Source: Psychrobacillus sp. NEAU-3TGS (GTDB lineage: Bacteria > Bacillota > Bacilli > Bacillales_A > Planococcaceae). Taken from it: a DNA stretch of 64,000 nt. The position numbers and the translations under genes were made by a program. Below the pieces are notes generated by a model. The model saw only the letters and a program-made list of their open reading frames with translations. It was not told the DNA's origin and made no database searches. The stretch covers positions 768,385 through 832,384 of the forward strand of contig NZ_JAPNOZ010000010.1 in NCBI RefSeq assembly GCF_029955155.1, read 5' to 3'. Of this stretch, positions 25,804 to 33,775 are shown piece after piece. Each line of letters starts with the position of its first letter. The first letter of the stretch is position 1.

Positions 25804-26523
25804 TTATTCTTTTAAATAGTCGCTCAATTTTTGCGGATAATCTGTAAAAATGGCATGCACTCCTACAGCTTGAAGTATTTTAGCATACTCCTCTTCATTT
25901 ACAGTAAAAACACGTAGCTGTTTTCCACTTGCGATAATCTCTTTACCCATTTTCCGCAATGCAGTTGGAAAAAAGGCATGGAATGCGTCTGCTCCTACTT
26001 TTAGTGCGTATTCCTTTGGAGCAACCATCACTTCCATAAATAAAATAGCCGTTTCGATATGTGGGGCTAGTTTTTTTACCTGTTGAATCATTTCATGGTT
26101 GAATGACGAAATAACGACCCTGTCATCCAGTCGATACTGTTTTAACATCTCTATTACTTTCTGTTCCATCCCTTCATAAGGAAAAACATCTGATTTCAAT
26201 TCAATATTAATATGATGATGTGTTCCTTTAAACACATCTAATACTTCACTTAGCGTAGGCACTTTTTCCCCTTTGAATTGCGTTGAAAACCATGCCCCGT
26301 AATCAAAAGTTTGTAATTCTTTAAGTGTCATATCCTTTATGAAACCTCTACCATTCGAAGTACGATCAATCGATTCATCGTGGATGACAACAAGTTCCCC
26401 GTCTTTTGTCATATGTACATCGAACTCTACACCGTCTATTGGCAAACTTGCCGCCGCTTTAAATGCGGCTATCGTATTTTCTGGATATGTCCCTGAACAA
26501 CCTCTATGTGCATAAATTTTCAT
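25804..26523 (-). CDS. Glycerophosphodiester phosphodiesterase
   Basis: A 239-residue cytosolic GDPD with the family motifs: IYAHRGCSGTYPENTIAAF (catalytic His-Arg and Glu), VEFDVHMTKDGELVVIHDES (metal Glu/Asp and second His), INIELKSD (metal Glu-Lys) and a C-terminal FTDYP. It hydrolyses glycerophosphodiesters to glycerol-3-phosphate and alcohol, using a metal ion in a TIM barrel. There is no signal peptide. It is a lone gene with its own terminator. Confidence 0.94.
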   Translation of the reverse strand: MKIYAHRGCSGTYPENTIAAFKAAASLPIDGVEFDVHMTKDGELVVIHDESIDRTSNGRGFIKDMTLKELQTFDYGAWFSTQFKGEKVPTLSEVLDVFKGTHHHINIELKSDVFPYEGMEQKVIEMLKQYRLDDRVVISSFNHEMIQQVKKLAPHIETAILFMEVMVAPKEYALKVGADAFHAFFPTALRKMGKEIIASGKQLRVFTVNEEEYAKILQAVGVHAIFTDYPQKLSDYLKE

Positions 26524-26600
26524 AAAAATAGCCTCCCTTTAGTATCTTTCTAGCGCCTAAGCTTTTCTAAGTTTATTATACTTTTTTCCAAACGGAAAAC

Positions 26601-26634
26601 GCCATCTCTGCACAAGAGATGACGTAAGTCTATT
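26601..26634 (-). terminator. Hairpin after the 55-residue ORF
   Basis: CATCTCT (26603-26609) pairs with AGAGATG (26615-26621), extended by ACG/CGT with a bulge; on the minus strand GCGTTTTCC follows. It supports a transcription unit ending here on the minus strand. Confidence 0.6.
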
Positions 26635-26801
26635 TACTTCCTAGGCGGAAGCGGGATGTATTTATATCGCGGGGGTCTCGCTTTTTTCATAATGAACCAT
26701 TGTAAGCTCGTATGTACTTTCTTTCTAATAGAACTAAATTGTAAAGTATTCAACCGTTTGTTCGAAACTTTCATCGTCACATTGCGTTCATTCAAACCCA
26801 A
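26634..26801 (-). CDS. Small basic protein, 55 residues, unknown
   Basis: I read this frame by eye. It starts at TTG 26801 with AAAAGGAG 9 nt upstream and stops with TAA just before a terminator-like hairpin. The product is very basic and ends in KKARPPRYKYIPLPPRK. It has no cysteine and no clear membrane helix, apart from a short LQWFI patch. The end faintly recalls the C-terminus of the protein at 60154-61228 (QWIHTPLRKPPEVTPF). No family is recognised. Ribosome site, stop and hairpin together make it a plausible gene, but it may be spurious. Confidence 0.45.
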   Translation of the reverse strand: MGLNERNVTMKVSNKRLNTLQFSSIRKKVHTSLQWFIMKKARPPRYKYIPLPPRK

Positions 26802-26943
26802 TAAGTATCTCTCCTTTTCGATTGAACGATCTCTTCACCCTTCATCCTATAGAAAGTTTATGTAGTGCATATTGAAATTATGTTAGGAGATTGTAAAAGG
26901 CTGTCTTTTTTCCTCTTGCATTCTGCTTTTTCATCGTTTATTA

Positions 26944-26970
26944 TTTAAATCGTAACCATTACTATTTAAA
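26944..26970. promoter_or_regulatory. Zur box upstream of the YciC-like gene
   Basis: Positions 26947-26967 match the B. subtilis Zur consensus (AAATCGTAATNATTACGATTT) at 18 of 20 defined positions. The site is further flanked by TTTAAAT and ATTTAAA, making a longer palindrome. It ends 14 nt before the ATG, so binding would block transcription or initiation. Confidence 0.85.
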
Positions 26971-26984
26971 TAAAGGAGAATAAA

Positions 26985-28178
26985 ATGACTATACAAACAC
27001 AAATTCCAGTTACTGTGTTAAGCGGATATCTAGGAGCAGGAAAAACAACAGTACTCAATCATTTACTTGCCAATAAAGAAGGAAAGAAGATTGCAGTCAT
27101 CGTAAATGATATGAGTGAAATTAATATCGACTCCCAGCTAATTCAAGATGGTGGGTTTTCTAGAACCGAAGAAAAGCTTGTGGAGCTAACGAACGGTTGT
27201 ATTTGTTGCACGCTAAGAGAAGATTTAATGATTGAAGTAGAAAAGCTAGCTAAGCAGGGAGATATTGATAATATTGTAATCGAATCAACCGGCATTTCTG
27301 AACCAATTCCCGTTGCACAAACCTTTACATATATCGATGATGAAGTGGGAATTGACTTATCAAAATTTTGCAGGTTAGATGCTATGATCACAGTAATAGA
27401 CTCATTTCGTTTTTGGACTGATTATGAAAGTGGAGAAACATTACTAGAAAGAAAACAAACAGACGATGAATATGATCAAAGAGATGTATCCGATTTATTA
27501 ATCGATCAAATTGAATTTGCTGATATTTTACTTGTATCGAAAATAGATTTAGTCACTCCTGCTTATCTAGATGCTTTCCAAGCATTCTTGCGAAAAATGA
27601 ATCCAGATGCAGAAATCCATACAATTGCAAATGGTGTTATCGATACTTCTGTCTTATTGGATCGTCATTTATTTGATTTTGAAAAGGCTTCTAGTGGAGC
27701 TGGCTGGATAAAAGAATTAAATGAAGAACATATACCGGAAACGGAGGAATATGGCATTAGCTCCTTTGTTTATAAAAGAAAACGCCCGTTTCATCCAAAA
27801 AGATGGGAGCAATGGTTAAACAGCTTCCCACAAGAAGTTGTTCGCTCAAAGGGTTTCTTCTGGTTAGCCTCTAGAAATAATATGGCTGGTTTAATTTCTC
27901 AAGCTGGTGCCTCTCTTCAATTTCAAGGAGCTGGATACTGGATTGCTACACTCCCTATTGCACAGCAACAACAGATTTTCGAGGAGGATAATACTGTATC
28001 AAGTAGATGGGATGATAAGTACGGTGACCGTCAAACGGAAATTGTTATTATCGGACTGGATATGAATAAAGAAGAAATAGAAATAGCATTAGATGCCTGC
28101 CTGCTGACAGATGAAGAGATGAAGGAAGATTGGTCTATATTTGAAGATACACTCCCTCCATTTGTTAGTGCTAATTGA
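26985..28178 (+). CDS. yciC: Zinc metallochaperone GTPase, COG0523 (YciC/ZagA type)
   Basis: 397 residues, the exact length I recall for B. subtilis YciC. It has a G3E GTPase domain: Walker [16 protein letters not shown] (about 14-28), Walker B-like [11 protein letters not shown], and GTP specificity SKIDL. The metal-binding motif [12 protein letters not shown] carries the CxCC cysteines (about 70-82). The C-terminal CobW_C domain follows (about 270-375). The Zur box directly upstream supports a zinc-starvation role, such as handing zinc to essential enzymes. AAAGGAG precedes the ATG. It is a single gene, closed by a bidirectional terminator. Confidence 0.93.
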   Translation: MTIQTQIPVTVLSGYLGAGKTTVLNHLLANKEGKKIAVIVNDMSEINIDSQLIQDGGFSRTEEKLVELTNGCICCTLREDLMIEVEKLAKQGDIDNIVIESTGISEPIPVAQTFTYIDDEVGIDLSKFCRLDAMITVIDSFRFWTDYESGETLLERKQTDDEYDQRDVSDLLIDQIEFADILLVSKIDLVTPAYLDAFQAFLRKMNPDAEIHTIANGVIDTSVLLDRHLFDFEKASSGAGWIKELNEEHIPETEEYGISSFVYKRKRPFHPKRWEQWLNSFPQEVVRSKGFFWLASRNNMAGLISQAGASLQFQGAGYWIATLPIAQQQQIFEEDNTVSSRWDDKYGDRQTEIVIIGLDMNKEEIEIALDACLLTDEEMKEDWSIFEDTLPPFVSAN

Positions 28179-28187
28179 GTTAGTTTG

Positions 28188-28220
28188 AAAAAAGGATGGC
28201 CCAATCGGGTCATCCTTTTT
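28188..28220. terminator. Bidirectional terminator, yciC/GNAT
   Basis: AAAAAAGGATG and CATCCTTTTT flank GCCC-AATC-GGGT; T-tracts lie on both strands. The stop codon of the GNAT gene lies in the stem. Confidence 0.9.
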
Positions 28221-29064
28221 GATAGTAATGTGTATGACGGATTGTTTCAAATCCTGCTTTTTGATAGACAGCTAATGCTTTTTCATTATCTATTTCCACA
28301 TCTAAATAAATGCTAGCTTTCCCCACATGTTTCGCTTCGTTTTTCGCCCATTCTAGTATGGCAGTAGCGACACCTTTACCACTTGCTTGCTCATGTACGC
28401 CAAGTCCAGTAATCCACAATTTGTCAAGATCCTCTACGATGGCAAAAGTACCAACCACTTTGCTTTCTAATGATGCAATCCAAAGCTTTCGATTAGGTGT
28501 TTGTGTATTATATGCTATAAAATTACTCACTTCATCCAGCGTATCTCCAAATGCACTAATTAAGACTTCCATTACTTCAGGCTCTTCCGAAGTGTATGGC
28601 ATGATATTAACTTCACTTTGGACCTCTGTTTCTACAGCCTTCGCCATCATTGTTCTTTCTGTAAAGTCATATACATAGCCAATTTTCTCCAACCATTCCT
28701 GTGCTTCTTGCGAATCCTCCGGTACTAAAGCTAAATCGTATGTTGCTTCGCGGAGCGCTAAGTTTCTATCTAACTCTGCTACAAGCCCTGTTCCAATTCC
28801 TTCTCTGCGTATAGAAGGTGAAACAACCGCGCTCCACTCAAAGTCTCCTGTTTCCAGTCGATCTATAGAAGTTAATACACCGACTAATTTATCCGATTCA
28901 TCGTCGTATGCAAGTACACAAAAACCTTTTATATGAGAATCTGTTAACTCGTCTACGCTTAGGAGCGACGCATAATTTACCTTATCTTCTTGCAGTAGCT
29001 CCTTTACTTCTTGCATCGTATCACTATCTAAAGGAATAGATACGGTCATGATTAAAATATCCAT
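28210..29064 (-). CDS. Tandem GNAT-domain N-acetyltransferase
   Basis: 284 residues with two GCN5-type folds. The N-terminal one (about 1-130) has VVSPSIRREGIGTGLVAEL, a usable acetyl-CoA loop (Q/RxxGxG/A). The C-terminal one (about 145-284) has ITGLGVHEQASGKGVATAILEW and ends with LAVYQKAGFETIRHTHYYQ. Such double-GNAT proteins occur in mycothiol synthase and several uncharacterised Bacillales enzymes; the substrate here is unknown. AAGGAGAG precedes the ATG. The ABC exporter gene upstream ends 10 bp before its start, so it belongs to the exporter operon. Confidence 0.88.
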   Translation of the reverse strand: MDILIMTVSIPLDSDTMQEVKELLQEDKVNYASLLSVDELTDSHIKGFCVLAYDDESDKLVGVLTSIDRLETGDFEWSAVVSPSIRREGIGTGLVAELDRNLALREATYDLALVPEDSQEAQEWLEKIGYVYDFTERTMMAKAVETEVQSEVNIMPYTSEEPEVMEVLISAFGDTLDEVSNFIAYNTQTPNRKLWIASLESKVVGTFAIVEDLDKLWITGLGVHEQASGKGVATAILEWAKNEAKHVGKASIYLDVEIDNEKALAVYQKAGFETIRHTHYYQKG

Positions 29065-29074
29065 AAAACTCTCC

Positions 29075-30895
29075 TTAAATCTTCGTATTCGTTAACATAC
29101 GATAATATCGTCCTTGTTTTTGAAGCAACTCTTCTTGCGGGCCTGCTTCTACTAACTTTCCATTTTCCATTACAAATATAAGATCCGCTTTACGCACTGT
29201 GTTTAAACGATGCGCAATAACGAAGCTTGTCCTGCCTGTCATTAGACGTTCCAGTGCTTCCTGTATTTTTAGTTCAGTAACCGTATCAATACTGGAGGTT
29301 GCTTCGTCTAATAGTAGGATTGCAGGATCTGCAACTAGTGCTCTCGCAATGGATAACAACTGCTTTTGTCCTTGACTAATCTCCCCACCGTCTGCCGATA
29401 AAGTCGTATCATATCCATTAGGTAACTTCGTAATAAACTCATGCGCATTTGCCTCTTTTGCTGCTTTTATAACTTCCTCATCTGTTGCACTTAATTTGCC
29501 GTACCGTATATTTTCCATAACAGTCATTTCAAAAAGAAATGGATCTTGAAGTACAAATGCTGTTTGACTTCGCAACGTTTGTCTTGGCAAACTTTCCAGC
29601 TTAATACCATCGATTAATATCCTTCCCCCGTTCACTTCATAAAAACGAGCGAGCAGCTGCATGATGGTCGTTTTCCCTGCACCAGTAGCTCCTACTAAAG
29701 CAGCCGTCTTTCCAGCTTCTACATGAAAAGAAACATCCTCAATCGTAGGTTTTTCATCATTTTTATCATACCAAAACGTAACGTCCTCGAAGGTTACATT
29801 TCCTTTTATTTTATAATCTTGATGTTCCTTTGCTGCATCTAATTCTTCTGGTTCATCAATAATTGCAAATACACGCTCCGCTCCCGCAATTGCCGATAAC
29901 ACAGTGTTAAACTGGTTTGCTAAATCATTTAAAGGACGCGTAAACTGACGGGCATATTCGGTGAAAATAACGATTTCTCCTATGGTTATATGACCATAAA
30001 AGGCAAGTATCCCCCCGGCTGCTGCTACAAGCGTAAAACTTATATTATTCAACAAGTTCATCACTTTGGGGATAAACCCTGAATAAGTAAGAGCCCAAAA
30101 TCCAGTTCTTTTTAAACGCTCACTTTTTTCTGCAAAGTCTTCTAACATACGCTTTTCTTGAGAAAATGCCTTAACGATTCGCTGCCCAGAAACCGTCTCT
30201 TCAATCATTCCATTTAATTCGCCAAGCGCTTTTTGCTGTTCTTTAAATAATTTGGAGGTTCTTCTTGTTATCCAGCGCATTGCAAAAAACATAAAAGGCA
30301 CAATGATCAATGTGATGACGGTCATCAATGGACTTAACAGAAGCATGACAACCGTTGTTCCAACTAAAGTTAAAATACTTGAAAATACTTGGATAAAAGA
30401 TGAATTCAACGTTTGACTGACATTTTCAATATCATTCGTCACCCGACTCATCAATTCTCCGTGCTGCCGTTTATCAAAAAACGAGACAGGTAGCTTTTGC
30501 AAGTGATCAAACAAGCCTGTTCTTAATCGATAAATCGTTTGCTGAGCAATACCAATCATCCAGTAGCTTTGCAAGTACATCGTAACGGAAAGAAATACAT
30601 AGACAACTATTAGTAATGCAATCATATTCGCAAGTCCTGCAAAAACACTTTTAGCAATGTATTCGTCGATAATAACACCGATTAAATATGGTCCAAACAA
30701 AGCTAAAGCCGAACTAGCTATTACCAATAAAAGGACAATGACCAACAAGAAACGCTGCTCATCAACAAGCTTCCAAAGCCTACTTAGCACACCTTTCCAA
30801 TCAGATGCTTTCTCCACTTTTTTCTTATGGTCTTTCTTTAAATCTTCCTTGGTCACAATAGGTTCATACCCAAAAGGTTTACGAATGAAGTTCAT
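29075..30895 (-). CDS. ABC exporter half-transporter, consensus ATPase subunit (YfiC-like)
   Basis: The start is ATG 30895 with GGAGGAGAA upstream, overlapping the end of the partner gene by 17 bp; the frame from 30928 is out of place. The 606-residue protein has six membrane helices (about 45-330) and an ATPase domain (about 365-600). Walker A is GATGAGKTT, Walker B ILLLDEATSS with the catalytic Glu, and the H-loop is IAHRLNT. The signature is degenerate, EISQGQKQL in place of LSGGQ. It pairs with the upstream subunit in a heterodimeric drug or lipid exporter like YfiB/YfiC or LmrCD. Confidence 0.93.
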   Translation of the reverse strand: MNFIRKPFGYEPIVTKEDLKKDHKKKVEKASDWKGVLSRLWKLVDEQRFLLVIVLLLVIASSALALFGPYLIGVIIDEYIAKSVFAGLANMIALLIVVYVFLSVTMYLQSYWMIGIAQQTIYRLRTGLFDHLQKLPVSFFDKRQHGELMSRVTNDIENVSQTLNSSFIQVFSSILTLVGTTVVMLLLSPLMTVITLIIVPFMFFAMRWITRRTSKLFKEQQKALGELNGMIEETVSGQRIVKAFSQEKRMLEDFAEKSERLKRTGFWALTYSGFIPKVMNLLNNISFTLVAAAGGILAFYGHITIGEIVIFTEYARQFTRPLNDLANQFNTVLSAIAGAERVFAIIDEPEELDAAKEHQDYKIKGNVTFEDVTFWYDKNDEKPTIEDVSFHVEAGKTAALVGATGAGKTTIMQLLARFYEVNGGRILIDGIKLESLPRQTLRSQTAFVLQDPFLFEMTVMENIRYGKLSATDEEVIKAAKEANAHEFITKLPNGYDTTLSADGGEISQGQKQLLSIARALVADPAILLLDEATSSIDTVTELKIQEALERLMTGRTSFVIAHRLNTVRKADLIFVMENGKLVEAGPQEELLQKQGRYYRMLTNTKI

Positions 30896-32615
30896 CAGGT
30901 TCTCCTCCTTCCTGTTGCGATTCTGCAATTTCTCTATATAAAGAGGAGCTTTCCATCAGTTGTTCATGTGTACCGTATGCAGAAACTTCTCCTTCTTCCA
31001 ACAAAAGAATATGATCTGCACCTTTGGCCGTTCTTATCTTTTGCGTAATCACGAGCATCGTAGCATTTTCTTTTTCTAAAGCTTCCCATAGTGCATTCTC
31101 CGTAGAGACATCCAGTGCACTTGTACTATCATCTAATAATAAAATTTCTGGTTTTCGCACTAATGCACGTGCAATGGACAATCTTTGTTTCTGTCCCCCG
31201 GATAAATTGACTCCTTTTTGCCCGACCCTCGTGTCATATTGAAGTGGAAATTGTTCGATAGACTGATGAATTTGCGCTTGTATCGCTGCTTCTTTAAGAG
31301 ATTCCTCCGTAGCAGTAGAATCTCCCCAGCCTAAATTATCTTCAATACTTCCTGTAAACAGAATGGATTGCTGTGGAACAAGCCCAATTGCTTGTCTTAG
31401 CTCTTTTAGTGGCCACTCTTTTACTTCTACACCGTCAATCCATATTTCCCCTTCAGTCGCATCAAAGAAGCGAGGTATTAAGTTTAATAGCGTCGATTTC
31501 CCAGAACCAGTAGCTCCCATAATCGCTAACTTTTCACCAGGTTTAACAGAAAAGGAAACATCCTTTAGTACCGGTGTATCGGTCGATGGATAATGAAAAG
31601 AAACGTGCTGAAACTCTATTTCACCTTCTTTAGAAATGAAGTCTTTAGGATCTGAACTTATTTCTTCGGTTCCTTCATCCACCACCAAAACCTCTTCCAT
31701 CCGTTCGGCAGATGCTTTTGCTCTAGAGAAAAATATAATAATGAAAGAAAACATCGAAAATGCACCAGTCATTCGCATTGCATAGTTAACAATCGCAACA
31801 AGATCCCCCATTTGCGTATTCCCTGTTTGTATTTCTTTTGCACCAAACCAAAGTACAGCCATCAAACTCACATTCATAACAAACAAAAGAACCGGTAAAA
31901 TGAGCTCCATTATACGGAATGCTTTCACATTATCTATTTTTAATGTGTCTGCAACGGATGCAAAACGAGTCGATTCGTAATGACCACGTAAATACGCTTT
32001 AATGAGTCGAACCGCTTGCAAATTTTCCTGCATTTTACGCGTCACTTGGTCTACACTTTTTTGCACTTTCCCAAAAAGTTTAAGCCCTTTTCTACTCATG
32101 AGATAAAGGAAAAGAAGTAAAATAGGTGCTCCCATCACTAAAAACATGGCTAGATAAGCATGAACAAAAAAAGACATAATAATGCTTCCAATTACTAATA
32201 GTGGCGCTCGCAGCATTATACGAAGACCCATGAATATTACGTTTTGTGTTATCGTCACATCGTTCGTTAACCGTGTGATTAAGCTTGCCGAAGGAAACTT
32301 TATAAAAGTAGCCATTGTAAAAGATTGCACTTTCTTAAATAGCGCCTGACGAATATCATACCCATAGCTTTGTACTACATGGGAAGCTATAAATGTATTG
32401 GTGATTCCCGCTAAAAAAGCAATTACCGAGATTCCAAGCATAATCAGTCCCCAAAAAATAATCGTATGCTGATCCCCTGCGAGTATTCCGTCATCAATGA
32501 TAGTTGCTATTAACAAAGGCTGCACAAGCTCAACAGAAAGTTCGACTAACATGAGTAATAACGCAATAATGACAAGCCACCTATATGGCGACAAATAAGA
32601 AAAAATCGTCTTCAC
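30879..32615 (-). CDS. ABC exporter half-transporter, degenerate ATPase subunit (YfiB-like)
   Basis: 578 residues: six membrane helices (about 12-310) and an ATPase domain (about 335-570). Walker A (GATGSGKST) and signature (NLSGGQKQR) are canonical. Walker B reads LLLDDSTSALD, with Asp in place of the catalytic Glu, and the H-loop reads VITQKIRT, with Gln in place of His. With the non-standard signature of its partner this gives one dead and one live ATP site, as in known heterodimeric exporters. It is the first gene of the operon, followed by the partner and the GNAT gene. The substrate is unknown. Confidence 0.93.
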   Translation of the reverse strand: MKTIFSYLSPYRWLVIIALLLMLVELSVELVQPLLIATIIDDGILAGDQHTIIFWGLIMLGISVIAFLAGITNTFIASHVVQSYGYDIRQALFKKVQSFTMATFIKFPSASLITRLTNDVTITQNVIFMGLRIMLRAPLLVIGSIIMSFFVHAYLAMFLVMGAPILLLFLYLMSRKGLKLFGKVQKSVDQVTRKMQENLQAVRLIKAYLRGHYESTRFASVADTLKIDNVKAFRIMELILPVLLFVMNVSLMAVLWFGAKEIQTGNTQMGDLVAIVNYAMRMTGAFSMFSFIIIFFSRAKASAERMEEVLVVDEGTEEISSDPKDFISKEGEIEFQHVSFHYPSTDTPVLKDVSFSVKPGEKLAIMGATGSGKSTLLNLIPRFFDATEGEIWIDGVEVKEWPLKELRQAIGLVPQQSILFTGSIEDNLGWGDSTATEESLKEAAIQAQIHQSIEQFPLQYDTRVGQKGVNLSGGQKQRLSIARALVRKPEILLLDDSTSALDVSTENALWEALEKENATMLVITQKIRTAKGADHILLLEEGEVSAYGTHEQLMESSSLYREIAESQQEGGEPDELHS

Positions 32616-32697
32616 AAATCAACACCCCTGATTCTTCGTTACCCGAATTATTTCTATATACAAACTATTATGCCATAACACGGTTCTTACATATAGA

Positions 32698-32728
32698 AAA
32701 AGATGGCTTCAATTAGCCATCTTTTCTT
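32698..32728 (-). terminator. Terminator of the EamA gene
   Basis: AAAGATGGCT and AGCCATCTTT are separated by 6 nt and followed by T residues on the minus strand; the stop codon lies in the hairpin. Confidence 0.82.
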
Positions 32729-33635
32729 TTCGTTTCCATTTAATTTCGCCTGCAATTGAAAGCCATGTGACAAATACGATCATTACTACCACCCCGACAT
32801 ATTGCCAAGCTCCAAAAACTTGTCCTAACCAAATAACCGAAATAACCATAGCGGTTAATGGTTCCATACTAGATAGAATACTAGTTTCTACAGGAGATAT
32901 ATACTTCATACTTGTTAAGAAGAGTATAAAAGCGATTGTTCCTACAAGAATAATGATAAAGCTCATTAAGTTGATCGGGTAATTTGTAAGTTCTCCCCAT
33001 TCATCGGTATGCCAAATTTGCGAAATCAGAGCTAACACTATGCCTCCTATTAGCATTCCCCAGCCAACGATGATAAGGACTCCCCATTCTTTCATAAGCC
33101 TTGCAGGGTAAACTGTATAAATAGCAAATGCAACACCGATTGCCAATCCCCAAATAAGCGCTTCATTGCTGATCAATAACTGATCCACTTTGGCATTTGT
33201 TAGCAAAAAAAACAATCCAATAAGCGTTCCGATAATGCCAATGATTTGATACCTTGGAGGAAACATCTTGCTCTTCCACGATACAAATATCACAATATAA
33301 ATTGGCCCCAAAAATTGCAATAATGTTGCAATAGAAGCATTACTTGCCTCAATCGCCGCAACAAATGTGTACTGAACACCGAGCATCCCGAAAATACCAA
33401 AAATGATCAATTGCTTTAACCAACTTTGCTCTTTCCATATAGAGAAAATAGGTTTTCCTGTTATTTTTAAATATGCTAATAAACCAACTCCTGCAATAAT
33501 TAAGCGTACCGTTAGGAAAAAGGAGACAGACAGGCCACTATTTTTAAATACCCACTCCATCATCGGACCGGTCGCTCCCCACAACATTGAACCAAAAACA
33601 ATTAAAATTATTCCTTTCCATCGTCCCATTTTCAC
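32709..33635 (-). CDS. EamA/DMT-family transporter
   Basis: 308 residues with ten predicted membrane helices arranged as two EamA repeats (about 8-140 and 155-295); it opens with GIILIVFGSMLWGATGPMMEW, and the second repeat ends in VETSILSSMEPLTAMVISVIWLGQ, both typical. Members export amino acids or metabolites, or take up others; the substrate cannot be told. The start is either GTG 33635 (4 nt from AGGAGG) or ATG 33629 (10 nt away). It is a lone gene upstream of the exporter operon, separated by its own terminator. Confidence 0.9.
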   Translation of the reverse strand: MKMGRWKGIILIVFGSMLWGATGPMMEWVFKNSGLSVSFFLTVRLIIAGVGLLAYLKITGKPIFSIWKEQSWLKQLIIFGIFGMLGVQYTFVAAIEASNASIATLLQFLGPIYIVIFVSWKSKMFPPRYQIIGIIGTLIGLFFLLTNAKVDQLLISNEALIWGLAIGVAFAIYTVYPARLMKEWGVLIIVGWGMLIGGIVLALISQIWHTDEWGELTNYPINLMSFIIILVGTIAFILFLTSMKYISPVETSILSSMEPLTAMVISVIWLGQVFGAWQYVGVVVMIVFVTWLSIAGEIKWKRKEKMAN

Positions 33636-33775
33636 ATTACCTCCTTTATCCCCTTATATATACCCACTACTTTATACCTGAAAAATTTTTATCAATGAAT
33701 AAATTGCTCTATTTTAATGACTAATTTATGTATATTTTATATAATGAATATAAATTATTTAAAGGGGCCGTTAAT

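Noticed and set aside
26656..26865. Plus-strand frame of 69 residues
   Set aside because: No ribosome site; it is antisense to the better supported small minus-strand ORF.
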